Assembly (NCBI GenBank): GCA_902556065.1
Contig: CACDUV010000001.1
Span: forward strand, 94,534-158,533
Origin: an uncultured Pelagibacteraceae bacterium
Lineage (GTDB): Bacteria > Pseudomonadota > Alphaproteobacteria > Pelagibacterales > Pelagibacteraceae
Reading direction: 5' to 3'
DNA length: 64,000 nt
A model generated the notes under the pieces. That model worked only from the letters and a program-made list of their open reading frames with translations. It did no database searches and had not been told where the DNA came from. Positions 1 through 9,279 of the stretch are shown piece by piece. Within the stretch, counting starts at the first letter, position 1. Every line of letters starts with the position of its first letter. A program made the position numbers and the translations under genes.

Positions 1-1068
1 AATTTAGGAGACCATATTTCTGGTGTTTTCTGGGCTGCCTTTTTACTTTTCTCTTGGACAGCTGCTTCTATCGTTTCTGGAGCAATCATTGAAAGAATTA
101 CAACTTTTGCATTTGGAATTTTAGCAATTGCAATTGGCTCTGTATTTTGGACAATTGATGCTGCATGGGGATGGCACTTCGATGGTTGGATGCTGAAAAT
201 TCTAGGATATCACGATGCATACGCATCAGGGGTAATTCACGCAATTGCGGGTGGATTTGCCTTAGGTGTTCTAATGGTTTTAGGACCACGAATTGGTAAG
301 TTCTCATCAAGCGGTGAACCAAGAAACATTGGACCAAGAAATCCTTGGCTAGTAACAATTGGATTATTTCTTATTTATACTGGATTTTGGGGTTTTTATG
401 CTGCTTGTAACATACCGATATATGATCTTGGGCCAGAATACGGAATGGAAGGTATTTCATATTGGACGGCTACCAACATTTACGTAACTCCTACTACACT
501 GAGTGGTATTACGATGAATTTCTTGATGTCATTATCAGGAGGTTTGTTGGCAGGTTATGTGATTGCTAAAGGTGATCCTTTTTGGACATATTCTAGTGGA
601 CTAGCAGGAATAATATGCGCGTCAGCTGGGAATGATTTATATCATCCAATTCAATCAATGATCATAGGTATGATCGGTGTTGTGATTTCATACAAACTAC
701 ATTACTGGGTTGAGCGAAAGTTCAAAATTGACGATGCAGTTGGTGCTGTCGCAGTACATGGTTATGCAGGATTTATCGGACTAGTAATTTGTGGTTTCGT
801 CTTGAATGGTTATCCTTCATCTGGTTACAGTGTTGGAGCTATGTGGGATGGAACAACATATGCAGCAATAAATCCATTGGGTATGTTTATAGGGGCAATA
901 ATTATGTTTGTTGTTCTTGGGCTAATACCGGGCTATATCATAGCTAAGATACTACACGGAATGGGTAAATTAAGAATCCCTCGTGAAGTTGAAATAGCTG
1001 GGCTAGACTATGAAATAATGGAGACTGCTAAAGAAGATGAAAAAGCAGTTTCATCCGCAACCAGGTAA
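1..1068 (+). CDS. amtB: Ammonium transporter (Amt family), 5' end outside window
   Basis: Frame open from base 1 (NLGDHISGVFWAAFLLFSWTAASIVSGAIIERITTFAF...) with Amt-like TM segments and GAVAVHGYAGFIGLV motif; the listed ORF start at 190 is internal. Confidence 0.93.
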   Translation, partial: NLGDHISGVFWAAFLLFSWTAASIVSGAIIERITTFAFGILAIAIGSVFWTIDAAWGWHFDGWMLKILGYHDAYASGVIHAIAGGFALGVLMVLGPRIGKFSSSGEPRNIGPRNPWLVTIGLFLIYTGFWGFYAACNIPIYDLGPEYGMEGISYWTATNIYVTPTTLSGITMNFLMSLSGGLLAGYVIAKGDPFWTYSSGLAGIICASAGNDLYHPIQSMIIGMIGVVISYKLHYWVERKFKIDDAVGAVAVHGYAGFIGLVICGFVLNGYPSSGYSVGAMWDGTTYAAINPLGMFIGAIIMFVVLGLIPGYIIAKILHGMGKLRIPREVEIAGLDYEIMETAKEDEKAVSSATR

Positions 1069-1080
1069 AGGAGGAATAAT

Positions 1081-1311
1081 ATGGCTACAGTTACAAACTG
1101 GATAGATCACCTTAATAAACCAGCAGAAGAAGTTGTTGGTGCTGTTTACCCTGGTGCTGGATCTAGTGAAGGTATACTAGTTATTATTGCTATAATTATA
1201 TGGATTGGTTGGCATGTTATTACTGCAAAATCTGAAAAGGATGAGCTTGACAGATTAGCACGTAAACGACATGGAGCAAATGACCATAAAAGCAATATTA
1301 CTGACTGGTAA
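1081..1311 (+). CDS. Small single-TM hypothetical protein downstream of amt
   Basis: 76 aa ORF, SD-like aaaggagg upstream, TM segment ILVIIAIIIWIGWHVI, 12 nt after amt. Confidence 0.75.
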   Translation: MATVTNWIDHLNKPAEEVVGAVYPGAGSSEGILVIIAIIIWIGWHVITAKSEKDELDRLARKRHGANDHKSNITDW

Positions 1312-1326
1312 TTTTAAATAAAATTT

Positions 1327-1362
1327 GGGCGCTACTTAATGTGGCGCCCTCATTTTTTCTTT
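1327..1362 (+). terminator. Rho-independent terminator after the amt operon
   Basis: GGGCGCTAC-TTAAT-GTGGCGCCC stem (one G.T wobble) followed by TCATTTTTTCTTT. Confidence 0.85.
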
Positions 1363-1370
1363 AATCCAAA

Positions 1371-1526
1371 ATGTCAGAAGAAAATAATAAAGATGAATTA
1401 AGACCCTCTAAAATGAGAGGTGTAGCATTTCCTAAGGCTAAGTATGGTGTGATACTAGCTATAATTGTAATTATTGTTGTAAATTTAATTTATTATAAAG
1501 AAACAATTTTATCTTTTTTCAAATAA
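1371..1526 (+). CDS. Short ORF, 51 aa single-TM protein (below the ORF-track cutoff)
   Basis: MSEENNKDELRPSKMRGVAFPKAKYGVILAIIVIIVVNLIYYKETILSFFK*; polar N-terminus plus one hydrophobic helix. Confidence 0.5.
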   Translation: MSEENNKDELRPSKMRGVAFPKAKYGVILAIIVIIVVNLIYYKETILSFFK

Positions 1527-1543
1527 TTGTGTTAACTTAGATT

Positions 1544-2869
1544 GTGTCTAAAAATTTATTTCAAATTGCTAAGCAAAAAAAAATTAAATATTTTTTAATC
1601 AGTTTTGTAGATTTATTTGGTGTATTAAGATCAAAATTAGTACCTGCTCATGCAATAAAAGAAATGCAAAATGCAGGAGCTGGTTTTGCTGGATTTGCAG
1701 CATGGTTAGATATGACACCTGCTGACTCAGACATGTTTGGAATTCCCGACCCAGATAGTTTAATTCAACTTCCATGGAATAAAGAAGTTGGATGGTTAGC
1801 ATCTGATCTATGGATGAATGGCAAACCAGTAGATGCATCGCCCAGAGTGATGCTAAAAAATCAGATAAAAAAACTAAAAAAACAGAATTTAACAATGAAA
1901 TCAGGTGTTGAGTGTGAATATTTTTTAATTTCACCTGATGGCAATTCAATTGCAGATCCAAGGGATACTCAGTCTAAACCTTGTTATGACCAATCTGCAT
2001 TAATGAGAAGGTATGATTTAATTAAGGAAATTTGTGACTGTATGATTGAAATGGGATGGGGCCCTTATCAAAACGATCACGAGGATGCTAACGGTCAATT
2101 TGAAATGAATTGGGATTATTCAGATTGCCTAAAAACTGCAGATAGACATACTTTTTTTAAGTTTATGGTAAAAACAATTGCTGAAAAGCACGGATTAAGA
2201 GCAACATTTATGCCTAAACCATTTGGAAATTTAACCGGCAATGGTTGTCATGCTCACGTATCAGTTTGGCAAGGTAGTAAAAATAAATTCTTAGATAATA
2301 AAGATAAACTTGGTTTAAGTAAAATGGCCTATAATTTTTTAGGCGGAGTAATTAATAATGCTTCATCTTTATCTGCGTTTTTTAATCCAACAATCAATAG
2401 TTACAGAAGAATAAATGCACCACCTACAAAATCTGGAGCATCATGGTCACCAAGTAGTATTTCCTATACAGGTAATAATCGAACACACATGATAAGAATC
2501 CCTGATCCTGGAAGATTTGAATTAAGATTAATGGATGGTTCTGCTAATCCTTACTTATTGCAAGCAAGTGTTTTAGCAGCTGGTCTATATGGTTTAAAAA
2601 ATAAAGTTGATCCAGGTAAACCTTTGGATTGCAATATGTATGAAGACCACGCTAAATATCCAGACTTACCTAAGCTACCTGATGAACTTTCACAATCATT
2701 AAATTTATTAAAAAATAATAAAGATATGAATGATGCTTTTGGCAAAGATGTTATTGAAAGTTATATAAAATTAAGAAGTTCAGAAATGAATGAATTCGAA
2801 TCAAAAGATAGTTTTGATAAAACAAAAGATGTTACAAAGTGGGAAAAAGATAATACTTTAGATTGTTAG
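1544..2869 (+). CDS. Glutamine synthetase family protein (type III/GlnT-like or gamma-glutamylmethylamide synthetase-like)
   Basis: GS catalytic motifs (GVECEYFLI, NGCHAHVSVW, RIPDPGRFELRLMDGSANPYL); GTG start. Confidence 0.85.
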   Translation: MSKNLFQIAKQKKIKYFLISFVDLFGVLRSKLVPAHAIKEMQNAGAGFAGFAAWLDMTPADSDMFGIPDPDSLIQLPWNKEVGWLASDLWMNGKPVDASPRVMLKNQIKKLKKQNLTMKSGVECEYFLISPDGNSIADPRDTQSKPCYDQSALMRRYDLIKEICDCMIEMGWGPYQNDHEDANGQFEMNWDYSDCLKTADRHTFFKFMVKTIAEKHGLRATFMPKPFGNLTGNGCHAHVSVWQGSKNKFLDNKDKLGLSKMAYNFLGGVINNASSLSAFFNPTINSYRRINAPPTKSGASWSPSSISYTGNNRTHMIRIPDPGRFELRLMDGSANPYLLQASVLAAGLYGLKNKVDPGKPLDCNMYEDHAKYPDLPKLPDELSQSLNLLKNNKDMNDAFGKDVIESYIKLRSSEMNEFESKDSFDKTKDVTKWEKDNTLDC

Positions 2870-2872
2870 TAC

Positions 2873-4003
2873 ATGACTATATTATCTAACGGTCATCAAT
2901 GGAAATACACTGAATTTACAGACAATAAAAATTACTCGTTTAACAAAAAAGAAATTCTAAGTTCTCTAACTTCAGAAGAAATTGATGATGCTTATAAGAG
3001 TATTTCTGAGTGGAAAGATTATTCTCCTACTCCCCTACTTTCTTTGAATAAACTTTCAAAGGAATTAAATTTAAACAAAATTTTTTATAAAGATGAAAAT
3101 AAAAGATTTGATTTAAAATCTTTTAAAGCTTTAGGTGGAGCTTATGCAGTAGAAAAAGTAACCAAAGGAAATAAAGATATAGTCGTAGCAACAGCTACTG
3201 CTGGCAATCATGGAAGATCAGTTGCCTGGGGAGCTAGAAGATTGGGATTAAAATGTAAAATATTTATTAGTGAATTTGTAAGTGATGCAAGAGGCAAAGC
3301 TATGTCTGATCTTGGAGCAGAAGTAGTTAAAGTAAAAGGTAATTACGAAAAATCATTGATGGAATGTATAAAGCAATCTACTGAAAATAATTGGCAAATA
3401 GTTCAGGATGTTGCTTGGAAAGATTATATGGTCGTCCCCAAGTATACCATGGCAGGTTATACGGTAATGATGAAGGAGATAACTAATCAAATGCAGGAAG
3501 AGAAAATAACTCACATCATTTTACAGGCTGGTGTTGGTGGCATGGCTGCTGCCATGGTTGCAGGTATTGCAAAATATTTGAACTATGTTCCAACAATTAT
3601 AATTGTTGAACCAGATAGTGCTGCGTGCGTAATGGAAAGCATTAAAACTGGAAAAATAGAAAAATTAGATATTAAAAGAGAGAGCTTAATGGGTGGTATG
3701 TCTTGTGGTGAAGTATCATTGGTCCCATGGGAAATACTCAAAAATTCAGTTAAACATTGTATTAGTTTACCAGATGATGATATTGCAAAAACTATGAAAC
3801 TACTTGGAAATTCAAGCTTTAGTGATGATAAAATAATTGCAGGAGAAAACTCAGCACCTGGCGTAATCAGTCTGATTACAAGTTGTGAAGATCAAGCAAT
3901 TAAAGAAAAATTAGATCTAAATGAAAAATCTAATATTTTAGTTTTTGGTTGTGAGGGAGATACTGATCAAGAAATGTATCAAAAGTTAATTAACCAAAAT
4001 TAA
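2873..4003 (+). CDS. Diaminopropionate ammonia-lyase-like PLP fold-II enzyme
   Basis: RFDLKSFKALGGAYAVE (PLP Lys), ATAGNHGRSVAWGAR, GVGGMAAAM motifs. Confidence 0.8.
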   Translation: MTILSNGHQWKYTEFTDNKNYSFNKKEILSSLTSEEIDDAYKSISEWKDYSPTPLLSLNKLSKELNLNKIFYKDENKRFDLKSFKALGGAYAVEKVTKGNKDIVVATATAGNHGRSVAWGARRLGLKCKIFISEFVSDARGKAMSDLGAEVVKVKGNYEKSLMECIKQSTENNWQIVQDVAWKDYMVVPKYTMAGYTVMMKEITNQMQEEKITHIILQAGVGGMAAAMVAGIAKYLNYVPTIIIVEPDSAACVMESIKTGKIEKLDIKRESLMGGMSCGEVSLVPWEILKNSVKHCISLPDDDIAKTMKLLGNSSFSDDKIIAGENSAPGVISLITSCEDQAIKEKLDLNEKSNILVFGCEGDTDQEMYQKLINQN

Positions 4004-4007
4004 ACCA

Positions 4008-5429
4008 ATGAGTAGTACAGGTATTTTTTGGATAAGAGAGGATTTTAGAATTGAAAATAATCCTGCTTTATCTTTTGCAACACAAAATCATGATAATGTA
4101 ATTGCATTATATATTTATAATAATAATGATTTTGACAACAAAAGAGAAGCTCAAAAATGGTGGGTTTTTAAATCTCTAGAAACTTTAAAAAAAGAATTAT
4201 CTGATTATAAAATTAATCTTGAAATAGTAAAAGGTGATGAATTAGAAATTTTTTCTAAATTTAATAAAAAGGATAAGCTTTCAGTTTATTGGAATAAAAT
4301 TTATGAGCCAGATGTTATAGCTAAAGGAAAAAAAATACGTGACCTATTTATTAAAAATGAAATCAATTATAAATATTTCAAAGGAAATATTTTAAATGAA
4401 TTTCAAGAGATAACAAAAAATGATGGAACTCCCTTTAAAGTGTTTACCCCTTTTTGGAGAAATGCGGAGCAAGTTTATTTAAATCAACCACCAAGCAAAA
4501 ATTATATTGTTAAAAAGAAAATAAAAAAGATTTCATATTTTAAAAAATCTATTGAACCAAAGGATATTTTACCAAAAAAAAATTGGTATAAAAAATTTGA
4601 AAAAAATTGGAAAGTTTCAGAAAATGAATCAAAAAAAATACTTAAAAATTTAATTGAAAATAAAATTAAGGATTATGGAACTTCTCGAGATATACCATCT
4701 ATCGAAGGAACCTCTAAATTATCTCCTTACATCAAACATGGCCAAATTCATGTGGGCAGTATTTGGAAAAAATGTTCTGAAATTAAATCAAAAGGAATTG
4801 GTTATAGAAAATATATTAATGAGCTTGGTTGGAGGGAGTTTTCACATAGTTTAATTAATTATTTCCCTGAATTCTTAAAAGGAAATTTTAGAAAAGAATT
4901 CGACAAATTCCCTTGGGAAAAAAATGAGAAATTTTTAAAAGCATGGAAAAAAGGAATGACCGGTTATCCTATTGTTGATGCAGGTATGAGAGAATTGTAT
5001 GAGACTGGATGGATGCATAATAGAATAAGAATGGTTGTTGGTTCATTTTTAGTCAAACATTTGAGAATTAATTGGACTGAGGGTGAGAAGCATTTTAGAA
5101 ATTGTCTACTAGATTTTAACAAAGCAAATAATGTTGCTCAATGGCAATGGGTTGCTGGCTGTGGTGCAGATGCAGCACCTTATTTTAGAATATTCAATCC
5201 AATACTTCAGGGTGAAAAATTTGATAAAGAAGGCAATTATGTAAAAAAATGGGTTCCTGAACTTAAAAATGTTCCAAATAAATTTATTCATAAACCATGG
5301 GAAATGGAATTAAAGTATCAAGAAGCTATAAAAACAATTATTGGCAAAGATTACCCAGGTCCTATTGTTGTTCATGAAAAAGCTAGAGCTGCAGCTCTAG
5401 AAGCGTTTCAATCTTTGAAGAAGAAATAA
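4008..5429 (+). CDS. phrB: Deoxyribodipyrimidine photolyase / cryptochrome family
   Basis: WIREDFRIENNPAL N-terminus; FAD domain GWREFSHSLINYFPE, GYPIVDAGMRELYETGWMHNRIRM, NNVAQWQWVAGCGADAAPYFRIFNP. Confidence 0.93.
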   Translation: MSSTGIFWIREDFRIENNPALSFATQNHDNVIALYIYNNNDFDNKREAQKWWVFKSLETLKKELSDYKINLEIVKGDELEIFSKFNKKDKLSVYWNKIYEPDVIAKGKKIRDLFIKNEINYKYFKGNILNEFQEITKNDGTPFKVFTPFWRNAEQVYLNQPPSKNYIVKKKIKKISYFKKSIEPKDILPKKNWYKKFEKNWKVSENESKKILKNLIENKIKDYGTSRDIPSIEGTSKLSPYIKHGQIHVGSIWKKCSEIKSKGIGYRKYINELGWREFSHSLINYFPEFLKGNFRKEFDKFPWEKNEKFLKAWKKGMTGYPIVDAGMRELYETGWMHNRIRMVVGSFLVKHLRINWTEGEKHFRNCLLDFNKANNVAQWQWVAGCGADAAPYFRIFNPILQGEKFDKEGNYVKKWVPELKNVPNKFIHKPWEMELKYQEAIKTIIGKDYPGPIVVHEKARAAALEAFQSLKKK

Positions 5430-5437
5430 ATTTAATT

Positions 5438-5857
5438 TTATTCTCCAATAAAATGATGAATTATAGTTCTTTTTTGAGCTTCTAATCTGTGTTCAAATAA
5501 ATATATGCCCTGCCAAGTTCCAAGCAATAATTCACTATCTTTCACACTTAGAGAGATTTGATTATTTGTTAATGCAGATTTTATATGAGCTGGCATATCA
5601 TCTTTACCTTCAGTTGTATGAACATAAAGCGAATTATCCATTGGAGCTAACTTATCAAAATATTTAATCAAATCAGTTTGTACATCTGGGTCTGCATTCT
5701 CCTGCACAATTAAAGATGCACTTGTATGCTGAATACTTAAATTTAAAATTCCATTCTTGAAATTATTTTCATTTATCCAATCAAGAGTTTGATCTGTAAA
5801 TTCATATAATTTTTGACCATTAGTATTTATTTGAAGATTAAAAAATTCTTGTTTCAT
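5438..5857 (-). CDS. YjbQ/UPF0047 family protein
   Basis: LSIQHTSASLIVQENADPDVQTDL motif. Confidence 0.88.
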   Translation of the reverse strand: MKQEFFNLQINTNGQKLYEFTDQTLDWINENNFKNGILNLSIQHTSASLIVQENADPDVQTDLIKYFDKLAPMDNSLYVHTTEGKDDMPAHIKSALTNNQISLSVKDSELLLGTWQGIYLFEHRLEAQKRTIIHHFIGE

Positions 5858-6909
5858 GAATTCATCACTTTGGATGTTAATTCATATAATCTACTGATTG
5901 TTCTTTCAAATGGTTTTTCTAATAGTTTTGATGATGTGAATTTATCTAAACTTTGATTAGCTGTTACTGCAATTGGAACACTGTTATCATAAATTATGTC
6001 TAATAAAGTTATAAATCTTTGCTGTTGGTTAGAATTAAAATTGTCAAACTGTGGTATTTGATCGATTACTATAAAATCACAATTTTTAATAATTTCTAAA
6101 TAATCTTCTGAACCTAAATTTTGATCACATAATGTTTTAAAATCAAATCTAACTACTCCTTCATAAAAATTTTCTATTTTAAAGTTTCTTCCTTTTACAT
6201 TAATTATTTTTTCAGTTTTATTTTTATCTTTTGTAATAGTTCTAAAAAATTTATTTATTTTAAAATTAGTTTCTTCATCAAGTGGAAAAAAGTATCTATC
6301 TTGAGCATTATTAGATTTTCTATAGTCATCTTCAATTACAAGTTCGTATTGAAAAGATTGATCCTCCATTATTTTTATGAATGGTTTGAACTGATCTCTT
6401 TGAAGACCATCTTTATAAAGTTCAGAGATTTTAATATTAGAAGTTACAATTACTTTTAAATCTTCTTTGAAGATTTGATCAAACAATTTTCCTAAAATCA
6501 TTGCATCAACTATGTTGGTTACTTGAAACTCATCAAAGAAAATTAACAATGCTTTTGATTTTAAATCTTTAACAAATTCATTAATAATATTTTCTTGGTT
6601 ATCACTTTTTCTTTCATGTACAAAATTATGAAAACTCAACATAAACTCATTAAAGTGTAATCTTAATTTCTTATGATCTAATTGATCATAAAAGAAATCT
6701 AAAATCATTGTTTTACCTACACCAACATCTCCATATAAATAAAATCCTTTTTTTAAAGATTGGCTCTTAAAAATTTTTGATATTAATGATTGAAAATTAC
6801 CTTGGTAGTATTCTTGTAATTTTTTTACTAAATCTATCTGGCTAGGATTAATTTCTAAATTTTGTTTTTTACAGTGAGATATAAATTTTTTTTCAAAATG
6901 TAGAGCCAT
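5854..6909 (-). CDS. zapE: AFG1-like/ZapE ATPase
   Basis: Walker A GDVGVGKTMILDFFYD, Walker B ALLIFFDEFQVTNIVDAMIL. Confidence 0.88.
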   Translation of the reverse strand: MALHFEKKFISHCKKQNLEINPSQIDLVKKLQEYYQGNFQSLISKIFKSQSLKKGFYLYGDVGVGKTMILDFFYDQLDHKKLRLHFNEFMLSFHNFVHERKSDNQENIINEFVKDLKSKALLIFFDEFQVTNIVDAMILGKLFDQIFKEDLKVIVTSNIKISELYKDGLQRDQFKPFIKIMEDQSFQYELVIEDDYRKSNNAQDRYFFPLDEETNFKINKFFRTITKDKNKTEKIINVKGRNFKIENFYEGVVRFDFKTLCDQNLGSEDYLEIIKNCDFIVIDQIPQFDNFNSNQQQRFITLLDIIYDNSVPIAVTANQSLDKFTSSKLLEKPFERTISRLYELTSKVMNS

Positions 6910-7340
6910 TAACTTCTTTTAGTTTTAAAATCAATACCATATTCTGCTCGTGGTCCTTTTCTTAAACCAAATGGTCCTGGAATAAATATTGTCATTGGTT
7001 TTGTGCCCGGTTCTAAATCAACTCTATGAAAAGAGTTTGCGGATCTAAAACCTATGTATCCTGGCTTTCTCCAAAATCTTCCATTTTTTGTCGTTTCCCA
7101 ATACCCTCCTCTTAATATTATAGTGATGTATGGGCATAAATGGTTATGCACCCCATCGCCATGATCATCATCTAACATTTCATGAATTAATATATTAAAT
7201 GGAAACCATTTAGGTCTATTCCTGAATATCACATAGTATCTATTCATCCACGGTTTTGCTTCTTCAAATTTTGGGTGTGATGGTCCTCTATCTAGAACTA
7301 TTTTTTTTCTTCCGATCTTCTCTAAAAATTTCAAGATCAT
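6909..7340 (-). CDS. Cupin-fold hypothetical protein
   Basis: GVHNHLCPYITIILRGGYWE...SFHRVDLEPGTKPMTIFIPGP. Confidence 0.65.
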   Translation of the reverse strand: MILKFLEKIGRKKIVLDRGPSHPKFEEAKPWMNRYYVIFRNRPKWFPFNILIHEMLDDDHGDGVHNHLCPYITIILRGGYWETTKNGRFWRKPGYIGFRSANSFHRVDLEPGTKPMTIFIPGPFGLRKGPRAEYGIDFKTKRS

Positions 7341-7342
7341 AT

Positions 7343-8641
7343 TTAATTGTATTGTACGATAGAACCTTTTCTAACTACATACAAATTATTATTAAATATA
7401 AATGGCTCTGAAACCATGTCTCCTGAAACTTTTTCTATGTTTAAAACTTTTCCATCACTTAAATCTGCAATTATTATTTTTCCATCTGAATTTGTTAAAT
7501 ATAAATTAGTATTACCTATAACAAAACCAACTGGTCTAATTTCTTTTCTTTTTTTAATTTTATAATTTTTAAAAAGATCGGTAATTCTAAGTATATTACC
7601 CTTTTTTTTTTCAACTACATAAAGATATCCATCATTGGAAACTGTAAAAATCAAATTACCAGTAATCACTGGAGTAATATTAGAATTTAAATCATTTATC
7701 CAATTAATTATCCCTGTTTTTAAATCCAATGAATAAAATTGATTTTTATTATTTGAAAAAAAAATAGAAGTTCCATCTGATACTAGTTTTGATATTTTAA
7801 AATTATAAGTTTCATTAACAATACTACTGCTTTGAGTTGGTAACTGCCATTTAATCAAGCCAGTCTCAATATCAACTGCAGTAATATCTCCAATTGAGTT
7901 ACTAAATACCACCATTTCATCAGCTATTATTAATGAATATTTTGCATTTGATATTGTAAAAGAATCTTCCGTTTGCAAATTCCAACATTCGGAGCCATCT
8001 TCAATTTTGTAGCATCTCAAAGTATTTTTATAATCAACGACAAAAATTTTATTTTTATAACTTTTAATATCTGAATTAAATGGATAAGTATTATTTTTTG
8101 ACCAATTTAACTCTCCAGTATCAAAATTAACCGAGTAATATTTAGCAATACTGTCTGTAATTAAAATATTATTTTCTTTAATTATAAAATTTAATTTAGG
8201 TCTTAATTTTTTTTCAGACTTTTTATAATGATTTTTTTTCCATAACACTTTTTTATTATTGTCATATCTAATTATTGTACCTTTTTTATCAAAGAAAATT
8301 ATTCCATCTGACAAGAAAATTGGTTTGAAATTAAGATTGTTTATTTCATCTAACTTTGAAAATTTAAAACTACCAATTTTTTTAAACACACCATCATATA
8401 TTTGGGCACCATAATTATTTTTATTATCAATTATTTTATTAGATGTTCTTAATTCTGATAAATTCAGTTTAACTTCTTGATTAAATTCAGAAGATTTTAC
8501 TTCTTCCTCTGTAAATATTTTTTTTATATTTTCTTTTTCCGATAAATCTTTCTCTTTATCTTTCCAAATTCTTGAATTTTCATTGAAAGAACAATTATTT
8601 AAAAGAAAAAATGCAATAAATAATGCTAATATTCTATTCAC
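7343..8641 (-). CDS. PQQ-like beta-propeller lipoprotein, BamB-like
   Basis: Lipobox-like LLNNC; repeated G.INW / G.L.W beta-propeller blades. Confidence 0.75.
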   Translation of the reverse strand: MNRILALFIAFFLLNNCSFNENSRIWKDKEKDLSEKENIKKIFTEEEVKSSEFNQEVKLNLSELRTSNKIIDNKNNYGAQIYDGVFKKIGSFKFSKLDEINNLNFKPIFLSDGIIFFDKKGTIIRYDNNKKVLWKKNHYKKSEKKLRPKLNFIIKENNILITDSIAKYYSVNFDTGELNWSKNNTYPFNSDIKSYKNKIFVVDYKNTLRCYKIEDGSECWNLQTEDSFTISNAKYSLIIADEMVVFSNSIGDITAVDIETGLIKWQLPTQSSSIVNETYNFKISKLVSDGTSIFFSNNKNQFYSLDLKTGIINWINDLNSNITPVITGNLIFTVSNDGYLYVVEKKKGNILRITDLFKNYKIKKRKEIRPVGFVIGNTNLYLTNSDGKIIIADLSDGKVLNIEKVSGDMVSEPFIFNNNLYVVRKGSIVQYN

Positions 8642-9278
8642 TCAAATCTCTGCTTAATCTTTTCTCTGATTCTATTCTTATATCTGGATTTGGATTTTCT
8701 AAAGTCGTTATTTGTTCAAAAAACTCTTTTGCTTTCTGTTTTTGATCTTGTGCATAAAAATATTCAGCCATTAAATATAATGCGTGAGATTTCCATACAC
8801 TTTTTGAATTGATTAATGGATTTAGTATATTCAACAAATTAGCTTCATTTGCCTGATCTGCATTAAATAACGCCTTTTTATAAATGACCAAATTTTTAAT
8901 TTCTTCATCTAGTGAAGTTTTATCAATTAAGACATCGAATAATTTATTAACTTCGCTTTGATCAGAAAGGAGATTGTTATCAATTATAAAATAAAGAGAA
9001 AGGGGCGAGTAAGTTGGATCTTTTTGATTAATTATTTCTAATAATTTATTTAATGTTGTGTCTTTTGAACTTTCAGAATGATCAATAGTGATTGCATTAA
9101 AACTATCAGATATCTGCCTTTTTTTATCAGTTGTATATTTGTCATAACCGTAAACACCTATTACAATTAAAGCTAAAATAATAACTGAAGAAATTAGTAA
9201 TTTTTTATTATTAACAAAAAAATTCTTAATTTTTTCGTTTCTACTGTTTGCATTTATTATCGATAAATCTTCATCCAT
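8634..9278 (-). CDS. Tetratricopeptide/YfgM-like membrane-anchored protein
   Basis: N-terminal TM LLISSVIILALIVIGVYGYDKY, C-terminal TPR-like region, coupled to BamB-like gene. Confidence 0.65.
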   Translation of the reverse strand: MDEDLSIINANSRNEKIKNFFVNNKKLLISSVIILALIVIGVYGYDKYTTDKKRQISDSFNAITIDHSESSKDTTLNKLLEIINQKDPTYSPLSLYFIIDNNLLSDQSEVNKLFDVLIDKTSLDEEIKNLVIYKKALFNADQANEANLLNILNPLINSKSVWKSHALYLMAEYFYAQDQKQKAKEFFEQITTLENPNPDIRIESEKRLSRDLSE

Positions 9279-9279
9279 A

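Noticed and set aside
98-358. 86-aa minus-strand ORF
   Set aside because: Antisense shadow inside amt; no motif, no start context
1599-1961. 120-aa minus-strand ORF
   Set aside because: Antisense to the clearly coding GS-family gene; low-complexity composition
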